DNA of 64,000 nt from NCBI GenBank assembly GCA_018136815.1, contig CM030941.1, forward strand, positions 2,710,984-2,774,983. The letters run 5' to 3'. The stretch comes from Isochrysis galbana (lineage: Eukaryota > Haptophyta > Isochrysidales > Isochrysidaceae). The position numbers were made by a program, and so were the translations under genes. The first letter of the stretch is position 1. Every line of letters begins with the position of its first letter. Shown in pieces: positions 30,870 through 39,357 of the stretch. The notes under the pieces are model-generated. The model was not told the origin of the DNA and did no database searches. It saw nothing but the letters and a program-made list of their open reading frames with translations.

Positions 30870-31330
30870 CGAAAAAAAAATCTTGAAGGTGCCCGCTAAG
30901 CTACTAGTGACACTCACTTCCCCGCGATCCCGACGCCAACGCCTATACCCCTACCGCCGCTCCCCCTCCCGCTCCCCCCCCTCGTTCCTTTTTCTCGGTT
31001 TTGGGAGGTCGGCGGGTCGGCCCATGTACACTACTTTGAGCCTCGCCTTTGGGGGATGGGTGGTGCAGGCCTCATGCGTTTACCTGTGGCGGCTTCGGGC
31101 CAAGTCTGACCCTGTGTGGGGGCCCGGCTTTTAGCTTTCAGGCCTTCCCCTTTGGATTTCCCGGTTGGGGGAACATTGTCCCCCCGGTCTATTGTTATCC
31201 TTGGTCCTTGGTCGCTAAGTCCGGTGTTGCTTTTTTGTTGTATTACATGCTTTATTCTTAGACGCTCTAGTATTGCTACGAGTTTACTACTTGGAACTAG
31301 TTCGTTGTTATCGTTAGTCGTTAGGGGTAG
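30870..31330 (-). repeat. 'CTTGAAGGTGCCCGCT' non-LTR element fragment
   Basis: Matches 25980-26410 over its length: A run, ATCTTGAAGGTGCCCGCTA, then C-rich part, GGTCGGCCCATGTACACTAC, and GAGTTTACTACTTGGAACTA. The A run abuts the LINE fragment at 30868. No flanking target duplication found. Confidence 0.75.
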
Positions 31331-31333
31331 GCC

Positions 31334-31825
31334 AAAATATCCCTAGTTGGGCTGTCAGTCCGTAAGCTTACGGTGGTTTTGAGCTTACACTTACATCAGT
31401 ACTTACATCAGTACTAATATCAGCTTACACCCCTATTATAACTTCTAGTATCGCTATTATTATACTTATACTTATACTTACTGGGGGGTGTTCAGCGTGC
31501 AGCGCGTGGCGCGCGCGCAAAGGGGAGGGCAGCGCAAACAAACAGAGAGCACGAGTTGGCAGGTGCATGTGAAGAGGAAGAGGCCAAGAGTCCAAGGTGG
31601 TGGGGGGTGGGCAGCTAGCAGGAGAGATAGGCGGGGGGAGGGAGCGGGCTGGCGCGCCTCTGTGCTTGTTCGCGGGGGCTCGTTCCCGCTCCGGAGTTTT
31701 GTTTTCAGTTTTATTTTTGAACTGGCAGCCTAGGAACTAACATCAGTATATCAGCTCCTGGGGAGCTAATACTAATGCATCAGTACTAATATCAGTACTT
31801 ACAGCCCAACTAGGAAAATATCCGG
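31334..31825. repeat. Inverted repeat arms around 31440-31740
   Basis: AAAATATCCCTAGTTGGGCTG near 31334 returns inverted as CAGCCCAACTAGGAAAATAT near 31803, and CATCAGTACTAATATCAG occurs close to both arms. It is about 490 bases end to end and may be a small DNA transposon with decayed ends. Confidence 0.5.
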
Positions 31826-31969
31826 ACAGTCCCCGGGATATTTGCAGTGGTCCGCAGGACCACCAGATATTTTGGGGGGCGATCCGGGATATCCCGCGGG
31901 ATATTTGGGGGGGGGGGGCGCCCAAGGGCGAATACCGAAGGGGGCTTACGGCGGGGGGCTGTTGGCGCG

Positions 31970-31995
31970 AACGCGAACGCGAACGCGAACGCGAG
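31970..31995. repeat. GCGAAC tandem repeat
   Basis: About five copies of the 6-mer GCGAAC. Confidence 0.85.
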
Positions 31996-32034
31996 CCCAT
32001 TAAGACTGTGAATATATTAGCCTAATATCTAGAT

Positions 32035-32150
32035 AATAGGCAATGCTGAGGCTATTAGGATTATCATCATAGATAGTAATAGCTCCTGAGCACTATTACT
32101 ATCTATGATATTAGTTGCGGGCCTCAAATATATTAATACCATAGATAATG
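32035..32150. repeat. A/T-rich hairpin element
   Basis: ATCATAGATAGTAATAG is followed after about 10 bases by CTATTACTATCTATGAT, a near-perfect inverted repeat, within a larger TAATAT-rich inverted stretch. MITE-like, family unknown. Confidence 0.55.
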
Positions 32151-32263
32151 GCGCAAAAGGTCGACAGTCGACGAACAAGCTGCACACAGAGCTACGGTGC
32201 GTTGCGCGCGCGTCGGCACGCCCAACCAAGCAAAGGACAAAGGTCTAGACCACGTCACACATC

Positions 32264-32533
32264 TCACTCACAGTTCTTGCCGCCGAGCAAAGCATGCTCC
32301 AAACTTTCATCGGATTGTGATGCCTTCATGTCGTCGTGAAGCTTTCCTGCTTTGGAGAAGGCCCGCTCAACTCCAGCAGAAGAGGCAGGTCGGCCTAAGT
32401 ATTGACGAACCATCTTTGCCAGATTTGGAAATGCCTGTGCGCCGCCACCTGGGGGCTGCTTGCGGTCGCGAACCCGCCACCACTCCAGCACATCGAGATC
32501 CATATCCTCCTCTATGGGGAGAGAGAGGTACAC
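32264..32533 (-). mobile_element. hAT transposase C-terminal dimerisation domain fragment
   Basis: Reads LDVLEWWRVRDRKQPPGGGA, then FPNLAKMVRQYLGRPASSAG and VERAFSKAGKLHDDMKAS. 'EWW......FP.LA...R.YL..PASSAGVERAFS.AG' is the hAT C-terminal dimerisation signature. Only this last domain is present; the catalytic part is missing, so it is a relic. Confidence 0.88.
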
Positions 32534-32574
32534 GTCGAGCTCATCTGCAAGCTCAAAACATTCAGCTTGCGTGG

Positions 32575-33360
32575 GCTAGGGCTCAAATCCTGGTCCGCCG
32601 ATTTTCGTCTCGAAATTCGAAGATTTGAGTTTTATTTTTATCGTTATGGTAATTGTCCACGCGTTTAAGGTAAGAAATGCAGGTAACAGAACTGGGCCCC
32701 CTCTCTTTATTCCCTCCCTCCTCCCCTTCTGCAGTTTCCCCTCCCCTCTGCAGTCCCCCCCCCCCCCCCCTCTGCTATTCTCACCCCCTCTGCAGTCTCC
32801 TCCCTCCCCTCTCTCCATTCCCTGATTTTCCCGGGCCAAGCCGGGAAAAATACGTGAATGTGAGGGAGGATTGGGTCAGTGTTGTGATTTCCCCCCTTCG
32901 CAGTTCCCCCCCCTTTCCGCAGCTCTCCTCCCTCCCCTCTCTCCATTCCCCGATTTTCCCGGGCCAGGTCGGACTAGTCGGATTGGTACCCTGTCGGCCT
33001 CTGTCGCCCTCGTGCCCTCGTCCCTCGCCCCAGTCGCTCCTCGCTCCCTCGTTCTCGCTCTCGCTCCCGCTCCGTCGTAACAAGCAATCTTACAACACCA
33101 ACCAAATCCACTCACTCACCCACTCACACTCGCTGTCCGCTATGTCTGCTCCGACCTCGCGCTCGCCCTCGCCACTGCCCGCCATCCATCTTCCAACCAT
33201 GGAAGATGGTCAGCCCGTCCCACCCGCCAATGCCCAAAAGGCCGTGCCTTCCGCCGCCTACCTTCCGTCCCATCCGGTTCCTCCTGTTCCATCCGTAACC
33301 TCCAGTCCGTCACGTTTCGGTTGGCTGCATTCTTCTTCTTCTCCGGACCCGTTTCTTTGA
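32575..33360 (+). mobile_element. LTR element fragment: 5'-truncated LTR and gag start
   Basis: 32575-32700 matches, in plus orientation, the tRNA-like and ATTTTCGTCTCGAAATTCGA part of the LTR family also seen at 58435-58731 and in the 16-kb element. A pyrimidine-rich stretch with an internal duplication (TCCATTCCCYGATTTTCCCG at about 32814 and 32942) runs to CGTAACA at 33083, which looks like an LTR end. From 33142 a Pro/Ser-rich frame (MSAPTSRSPSPLPAIHLPTM) opens, as in the other two LTR elements. It stops at 33360, shortly before the 16-kb element. Confidence 0.6.
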
Positions 33361-33509
33361 TTGTGGCGACTGTTTACGTGAGTTTTCGGAGTGTCCCTTT
33401 GTTGACTGGGCGGTTTTGTGAGTGGTGTGTGATCGTAGCTTGTGTCGCCATGTAGCGCGCGCGCTCCCTCTCTCTTTCTCAAGACTGTGCTCTATGCCCC
33501 TTGAGACTT

Positions 33510-34915
33510 TGTCAGAGCAAGGCTGATCTCACTCTTGGAGATTGCCTGCGAGGGCGCGCCGGCAGCTAGCGCGGAACGCGGTTCTTGTGGGGAGCTCATG
33601 GAGCTTTCCTCGGGGTTGACTACGGGCATGGTGATCGACGCACGACGCACGACGCACGCACGGAGCACGGTGGGCGCGGAAGTGCGGAAGGAGGCTTGTG
33701 GGAGGTGGTGGCAGGCGACTGGGGGTGGCTCAGGCGCGTGCTTGACTTGTATTGACTCGTTGACTCGGGGTATAGACTCGGGAACTCGGGGGGACTCGTT
33801 TGGGAACACGGTGGGACTCGACGAAGTTGCTACAAAAATCACTCACAAGAAACCAAAAACCAAAGTCCTTGGGCTCAGAAGCTAACGTAAACACTCCGGA
33901 ATCATACGATAAACAAACCCCTCCCCGCGCGGCGAAGGCTGAAGTCGCGATCGCTCGTCATGCGCGAAGATATACGGAAAGAGAGCGCATAACTACGCCA
34001 CCGAAGGGTTCGAACTATCGTTAAAGTGGAACTCGTCCGCTGAAGCCAACGCGGAGGGTCGAGGAGAGATCCAAACTCGCGCGGGGGGAGAAGGCGATGT
34101 GCGGAGAGACCTTCTAGACAATAGACAAGCGACGAGCAAGGGGCGACGAAACAAGACGCGAGGCGCGAGGCGCGTGCCATTCGTTCTTCCTTTCTTTCAT
34201 CGAAACCGCGACGAAACTAACATTAAACGTCGGTGCCCCCTCCGCGAGGATCGCGAAGAAGAACGGACGAGATGGAGGCAATCATCGAAGGAACCGCGAG
34301 AGGAATCGAAGCGAGGGGGGGAACAACGACGGCCGGAGGAAACGAACCGCGCGCGGGGGAGAAGAGAACCTCGCGCGGGGGGGATTAATATAACGGCCAG
34401 AGGCGACGGACGGCACGCCGAGGGAAAGAACCTGCCGCGGGGGGGGGGCGAGGGACCGAGGGCACGGCGGGGCAGCGTGGGAGGGCGCGAGGCCGATCTC
34501 GGAGCGAGATCGCGTCCTTTCCCTCGCGGAGCGCGGAGAGACCCCCACGAGATATCTTGGGACCGGAGAATGTTTTGGACGAATCTTCTTGCCGTCGGCC
34601 GAGGAGAGGCGGACGGAGAGAGAGAGAGAGAGAGAGTCTCGCAGAGCGACTGCAGAACGAGAAGTCGAAGTCATGCCGGTTTATTACCTTAAACGAGCCA
34701 ACAATTATAGTAACAGCAAAAACAAAATTCGAATCGCAAATTTCGAGACCAAAACCTGCAAACCTGGACTTGAGACCATGGGGAATCCGAATCTGTGTGT
34801 CTTGTGCGTCAGTGGCAACACGGGGAACTGTTCAATTGTAATTGTGAGCGCGTACCTTACACGAATATTCATGCCTACAACCTTCAGATGGGCAGGAATA
34901 CAACACCCCCCGACT
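33510..34915 (-). repeat. 3' LTR of 16-kb element
   Basis: 1406 bases matching 48140-49529. The first bases on the minus strand are TGTTGTATTC. The segment 34680-34910 contains the tRNA-3'-half-like stretch shared with 58435-58731. Confidence 0.95.
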
Positions 34916-34926
34916 TAAATCGAGAC
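34916..34926 (-). other. Polypurine tract of 16-kb element
   Basis: On the minus strand AAGTCGGGGGG directly precedes the 3' LTR, parallel to AGCAGGGGGG in the element at 161. Confidence 0.6.
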
Positions 34927-35162
34927 GTCTCCCGATGTCGAGCCAAGAGAGTTCATTTAACCATACGAGACGAGAGACCTAGAGGAGGAGGATTAACCCA
35001 TGGATCCAAAGCGAGCACAAAATCGGCAGCTTAGCGCGGCGGCCCCCGATTTCGTACGTCACGTCCTACCACGTTCTCCCTTTTACAGGAGTTTTGCTCG
35101 GGCAGTTGCGCTGGGTCAGGCGCTGACGCGACGCTAATCATCCACTTCCGGTCGACTTAGCG

Positions 35163-37238
35163 CTACGATTGTGAACGAGAACGAGTACGACTCGAAGGCA
35201 GATCAGGAGGAGTACGACTTGTCTCTTGAATTCGACGTGGAATAACTTGATTGGATTGGGAACTTGAGCTTGGACTTGAAGAGGAGTCTACAGCGGAGTG
35301 AGCTTGGGGTTGAACCGGACGGCGGTCGAAAGTGGTGTCGTACGACTCAACTAGATCAGCACAACGCCGAAGCAACTCAATTCGAGACTCCCAAGTAGCT
35401 TCAGAACGAGGATAGCCGCGCCATTTGACGAGATACTTGAATGAAACTCCATCGCCCTTGCGATCGAGTAACTCTTCGACCAAGTACTCATCTTCAGCGA
35501 GCGGAGACGAATCGGTGACGGTGAAGTACGGACGAAGATTGGAAATGTGAACTTCATCCTTGACTTGACGATTTTCGAGATCGCGTAGACGGTAGCGAGT
35601 GGCCGAGATGGCTTCTTCTACTCGGTAGGGACCGGAGTAGAGATATTGAAGTTTGTTGGCGTGGCCAGGGATTCGACGACAAACTCTGTCTCCTGGTTTG
35701 AAGGTGACACCGAGTTTAGACTTTTGAGAGGCGGAGCGCATCGATTCGCGTTGGGCTTCTTGAGTACTTTCGAGGGCGGAACGCCACGACTCGAGAAGCT
35801 TCTTATTGAGCTCGGTGGCGTAAATGACGGCATCGGACGGAGGCCTAGATGGAAGGAACTCGAGAACAGGAGCAGGGTCAGCAAGTTGAGCTGGAAGACG
35901 AAGCTCCCGACCAAACAAGATAGCCGCGGGTGACTTGGGTACGACGCGACCGGCGGTCGCTCGCATAGACATGAGAAGAAACGGAAGGTGGTCGACCCAA
36001 TGGGCGCCGCCTTCATTGGAGACTCGAGTCATCGTGAGGAGAGTTTGTTGAGCTCTTTCCACTAGCCCTACGCCTTCGTGGCGATAGGCTTCAGTAGTGC
36101 TCAAGTCCGTGCCAGTCGCTTTGAGAATTAGGTCCACTAACCGAGAGCAAAGATTCGAGCCGGCGTCGGTTCGAAGTTGGCGAGGGACTCCATAACGAGA
36201 TACGATGAGACGCATGAAGACGTCCAGACATTTTGCGGACGAGGGGTTACCGTTGCAAGGCTCAGCTTCAATCCAACGAGAGAGAGAATCGACGAAAACA
36301 ATCAGCTTATCAAAACCGGAGCGGCCGGATACGAAATCGTGGGTGGGAGCCATCGAAAGAATATCGCAATAGACGACGTCGAAAGGATAGGATCCGATAG
36401 AAAGACCGGATGGATGGGCGAGCGGTCGCGGTAACGGTTTGCCAAGAGTGCATTCATGGCACTCTCGAACGTACTCCGATACAGAGGCGGATAGGCCAGG
36501 CCAGTAAACTCGAGAACGAAGTAGGGTAGTCATCCTTGTCGCACCTGGGTGACCAAGGTGGTCATGGTAGGCGCGGAGGTACGTGTCACGAAGGGACTCC
36601 GGAATGTATAAACGAAGAGGAGCCTCTTCCGCCTCTGAGGAGCGGTAGTAGAGTAGGCCATCGCGAAGCAGGAATCGGGACCTTTTCTTCGACGACGAGC
36701 TAGAGTCGATCGAAGAGGAAGCTTTCGGAAGGATCGACTCGAGTTCAGAAATGATCGAGCTAGCGAACTCGTCGGTAGAGAGCGCTTGACGCAATTCGTC
36801 GGCATGAGGCACGCCCACATCGAGATACGAGGAGGTAATCGACTCCGAAGATTCCGATGCTTGACGAGCGAGCCTATCGTTTGCTTGTTGGCGGCGAGCG
36901 GTGAGGGTGGATGACGTGACCGCGGCGGCAACTATGTCGTGAATTTCGGAAGAATCGAAAGAATGGACGTCACTCTCCTCGAGATGGAGAGGATCGTGAT
37001 CGGGCTCGAGAGCAACCAGGCGGGATAAGCCGTCGGCGTCCCAGTGAGTGACTCCAGGTTTGTGCACGACGTCGAATCGATATTCGGCTAGCTTCAGGAC
37101 CCATCGCATGAGGCGCGAGGCTGGACCACCGGTGACTTGATCTTTCATCGTGTGAAGCCAGCGCAAAGCTGAATGGTCTACGACGAGGGTGAAGTGGCGA
37201 CCCCAAAGATACGGCCTCCAATTTCGGATCGATTCTAG
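35163..37238 (-). CDS. pol 3' part: RNase H end, integrase, chromodomain
   Basis: Reads the end of RNase H (FDVVHKPGVTHWDADGLSRL), the HHCC zinc-binding head of integrase (HDHLGHPGATRM ... CHECTLGKP), and the DDE core with Asp in VVYCDILS, Asp in RTDAGSNL and Glu in RHEGVGLVERA. Near the C-terminus is a chromodomain (VEELLDRKGDGVSFKYLVKW, RGYPRSEATWESRIELL), the mark of chromoviruses, which steers integration to certain chromatin. The tail is Ser/Arg-rich. The nested element at 37239 separates this part from the rest of pol. Confidence 0.9.
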   Translation of the reverse strand, partial: LESIRNWRPYLWGRHFTLVVDHSALRWLHTMKDQVTGGPASRLMRWVLKLAEYRFDVVHKPGVTHWDADGLSRLVALEPDHDPLHLEESDVHSFDSSEIHDIVAAAVTSSTLTARRQQANDRLARQASESSESITSSYLDVGVPHADELRQALSTDEFASSIISELESILPKASSSIDSSSSSKKRSRFLLRDGLLYYRSSEAEEAPLRLYIPESLRDTYLRAYHDHLGHPGATRMTTLLRSRVYWPGLSASVSEYVRECHECTLGKPLPRPLAHPSGLSIGSYPFDVVYCDILSMAPTHDFVSGRSGFDKLIVFVDSLSRWIEAEPCNGNPSSAKCLDVFMRLIVSRYGVPRQLRTDAGSNLCSRLVDLILKATGTDLSTTEAYRHEGVGLVERAQQTLLTMTRVSNEGGAHWVDHLPFLLMSMRATAGRVVPKSPAAILFGRELRLPAQLADPAPVLEFLPSRPPSDAVIYATELNKKLLESWRSALESTQEAQRESMRSASQKSKLGVTFKPGDRVCRRIPGHANKLQYLYSGPYRVEEAISATRYRLRDLENRQVKDEVHISNLRPYFTVTDSSPLAEDEYLVEELLDRKGDGVSFKYLVKWRGYPRSEATWESRIELLRRCADLVESYDTTFDRRPVQPQAHSAVDSSSSPSSSSQSNQVIPRRIQETSRTPPDLPSSRTRSRSQS

Positions 37239-37243
37239 CGAGA

Positions 37244-37996
37244 ATGTGCAACCTGAGGTCTGGTTTTTTTTTCACCACCGTGGACGAGGCCAACGCGGTC
37301 ATCCAGGAGGCGACCGCGAGGGCCTCCCGCGTCATGAATGAGGCCACCGGGGCGATGATGGAGCTCGCGACCATGGCGGCCGATGTGATGCTGTACGCCA
37401 TCAAAGACATGGACGCGGCAATTGAGGCGATGCAAAAGGCCACCCGCGCAGCGACCGCGGCGGCCCGGGCGTTTGCCGAGCGCGAGCCGCCGCCCGCCGC
37501 GGCCGCCGAGCCGCCGCCCGCCGCGCCCACCGAGCCGCCGCTCGCTACGGCCGCCGAGCCGTCGCCCGCTACCCTCGCTACGGACGCGCTCCCCACTGCT
37601 GGTGATGCAGGCCACCCCTCCGTCTCCGAGGCCTTCGCCCTGCTGCGCGTCCCGAAGGAGGCGCAGCACAACCTGCGCTGGCAGATGCTCAAGGAGCGCT
37701 ACCAGGCCGCCTCCGCGATCGGCGCCCCCGCGCACGTCCACTCGCGTCTCGGTGCGGCGCGCGACCAACTCGTCCTCCACATGCTCGACCAATTCCTCAC
37801 GCACGGCGTGTCGTCCTTCGAGCAGTTGGGGCTGCCGGAGAGCGCCACGCTCGACGAGGCCAAGGCCGCGGAGGCCGAGTGGAACGCGTTCCACACGCTC
37901 GAAGGCCAGGCCAAGGCCAAGGTGGCCAAGCTGCTCGAGCGCAAGAGGGAGAACATCCGCTGCTTCCTCGGACGCAAGAAGCGCCGCCGCCGGTGA
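37244..37996 (+). CDS. Ala-rich protein with J-like region, in nested element
   Basis: The open frame begins in the left inverted repeat; its first clear protein-like part is VDEANAVIQEATARASRVMN, an amphipathic helix of about 90 residues rich in Ala, Glu, Met and Thr. A (EPPPAAAA)-type spacer follows, then VSEAFALLRVPKEAQHNLRW and FEQLGLPESATLDEAKAAEA. The last phrase resembles helix I and II of a J-domain (normally 'YE.LGV...A...EIK.AYR') but the HPD triad is absent, so a J-like fold without Hsp70 activation is possible. It ends RKKRRRR. The ankyrin frame overlaps from 37879, so the two may be exons of one gene or a shifted frame. No ATG with clear context was identified. Confidence 0.5.
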   Translation: MCNLRSGFFFTTVDEANAVIQEATARASRVMNEATGAMMELATMAADVMLYAIKDMDAAIEAMQKATRAATAAARAFAEREPPPAAAAEPPPAAPTEPPLATAAEPSPATLATDALPTAGDAGHPSVSEAFALLRVPKEAQHNLRWQMLKERYQAASAIGAPAHVHSRLGAARDQLVLHMLDQFLTHGVSSFEQLGLPESATLDEAKAAEAEWNAFHTLEGQAKAKVAKLLERKRENIRCFLGRKKRRRR

Positions 37997-38367
37997 CCGA
38001 CCCTCGCCGCGTCAAGATCGTCGCCGCCGCCGCCCGTAAGATCTACCAGCAGTACATGGACGAATGCGATGGCAACGGCGACACCGCCCTCTTCATTGCA
38101 TGCACTTCCAACTTCAGCGAGTGCGCGAAGGTTCTTCTTGAGCACGGCGCCGAAGTCGACGACAAGGGCGGCAAGAGGGTCTTCTACACCCCTTTGGCCC
38201 AGTGCGCCAAGCTTGGTCACCTCGAATGTGCACGTGTCCTCGTCGACTTTGGCGCAAGTGTCAATGAAGTGCAAGAGATGGGCGCCTATGATGGCCTGAA
38301 GCCCGCCGACCTTGCAAGGCTCAAGGGGCACGTTGACGTCGAGCGCATGCTTCTGCAAGCCCAGTGA
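37990..38367 (+). CDS. Ankyrin-repeat protein (part), in nested element
   Basis: The frame reads VKIVAAAARKIYQQYMDECD, then GDTALFIACTSNFSECAKVL, LEHGAEVDDKGG, TPLAQCAKLGHLECARVLVD, FGASVNEVQEMGAYDGLKPA and DLARLKGHVDVERMLLQAQ. These are three to four ankyrin repeats ('TPL..A...GH.E....L...GA.V'). Ankyrin repeats bind other proteins. It lies one frame off and directly after the J-like frame that stops at 37996. A short intron within 37880-37996 or an altered frame would unite them; I cannot decide which. A host gene picked up by the element is likely. Confidence 0.7.
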   Translation, partial: PVTDPRRVKIVAAAARKIYQQYMDECDGNGDTALFIACTSNFSECAKVLLEHGAEVDDKGGKRVFYTPLAQCAKLGHLECARVLVDFGASVNEVQEMGAYDGLKPADLARLKGHVDVERMLLQAQ

Positions 38368-38605
38368 ATCACGACACGCACACGCTTTGCACCCCGTCGC
38401 GACGGTTCTCCGGATCCGAGGGGTCGTGAGCGCTGATCGGTGCCTGCCTCGCGCGCAACACAGACCTCTTGTTTGAATGGCACCTTTGGGTATTCGGCAT
38501 TGTACCCCTGGGTATCATGGTTAGCTTTGCACTCAAAACAAGCTAAAACGGTGATGACTCCAATCTGAAACCTGCACTTTTGTATCCACACGGGGGGACA
38601 AGTCG

Positions 38606-38681
38606 CCCTCGCCCAAAAGTTTTTTGGAGCCCAATAAGTGGGGCATCAGTCGAAAAAAAAACCAAACTTGGGGTTTCAGTC
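38606..38681 (+). repeat. Direct repeat of the nested element's right end (copy 1)
   Basis: CGCCCTCGCCCAAAAGTTTT and the next 55 bases recur at 39281-39356 with almost no change, including nine A and TTGGGGTTTCAGTCTC. Confidence 0.9.
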
Positions 38682-38935
38682 TCTTGTCTGTCAGTTTTGG
38701 TCGGTACCGCCGGTGGTGCCTTGCGCGTGCACGGCCGATGTGGCTCTGAAAAAGTTTTGGGGCGAGGAGGTGATGCCAACACGACGAACACTCGGTGGTG
38801 ATCCCGCATGGCTCCTGGTTGGAAAAGTTGTGTGGGGGCCGAGAGGGGGTGCGCGCGGCCGACGCCGCCGGTGCCGCGTAGACGGGCTGTCTGTCAGTTT
38901 TGGTCGGTGCCGCCGGTGCGACCTCTTTTTCACGG

Positions 38936-39250
38936 TCAATATGCCTTCTTGCTGCGTCTTTGTGCAGCCTGTTGCAATGTCTCCTTCCCCTGCCGGGACA
39001 GGTTCATCTTGTTCGTCTTGTAAAAGCGGAAAATTTTCGTCTTCCATAACGTCAGCAGGACAAGGATACAAAGCACAAAGAGCACCCCGATCGCAATACC
39101 GGCCCTCTTCAAGTTGCCCTTCCACGACAACTCCAAGATACCGATGAGTGCGCTTGGAAGCAGTAACCAGAACGCGAGGCCACCCAACAGGCTAGCCAAT
39201 GGGAAGACGTCGTAGTCTTCTTCGAAGAAATCGCGAACGTAAACCCACAT
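38936..39250 (-). CDS. Small two-pass membrane protein in nested element
   Basis: 104 residues: MWVYVRDFFEEDYDVFPLAS, a first hydrophobic helix (LLGGLAFWLLLPSALIGILE), a short basic loop (LSWKGNLKRAG), a second helix (IAIGVLFVLCILVLLTLW), then a basic, polar C-terminus with KTKIFRFYKTNKMNLSR. A good ATG opens the frame shortly inside the right end of the nested element. Two helices and a basic tail fit a small integral membrane protein with both ends on the same side. Not recognised; cargo of the element rather than a transposition protein. Confidence 0.55.
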   Translation of the reverse strand: MWVYVRDFFEEDYDVFPLASLLGGLAFWLLLPSALIGILELSWKGNLKRAGIAIGVLFVLCILVLLTLWKTKIFRFYKTNKMNLSRQGKETLQQAAQRRSKKAY

Positions 39251-39357
39251 CTTACATTGTGAACAACAAAAAAACGCCCTCGCCCAAAAGTTTTTTGGAG
39301 CCCAATAAGTGGGGCATCAGTCGAAAAAAAAACCAAACTTGGGGTTTCAGTCTCTCG

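Larger units (their letters stand above)
37239..39357 (+). mobile_element. TIR element nested in the LTR retrotransposon
   Basis: The two ends, read inward, share CGAGA, then AACC at positions 12-15, then GGTTTTTTTTTC at positions 24-35, with identical spacing: imperfect 35-bp terminal inverted repeats. The element is 2119 bases. Inside are two plus-strand frames (J-like region and ankyrin repeats) and one minus-strand frame for a two-pass membrane protein. The right-terminal 75 bases are duplicated in the same orientation at 38606-38681, so the right third (38682-39357) may be a second unit. No transposase is seen, so it is non-autonomous cargo. No clear target duplication; CTAG occurs near both flanks. 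Confidence 0.7.

Noticed and set aside
33492-33842. Open frame within the 3' LTR (and the same at 48122-48472)
   Set aside because: Present in both LTRs only because they are copies; the gag-like protein most likely starts at 48100.
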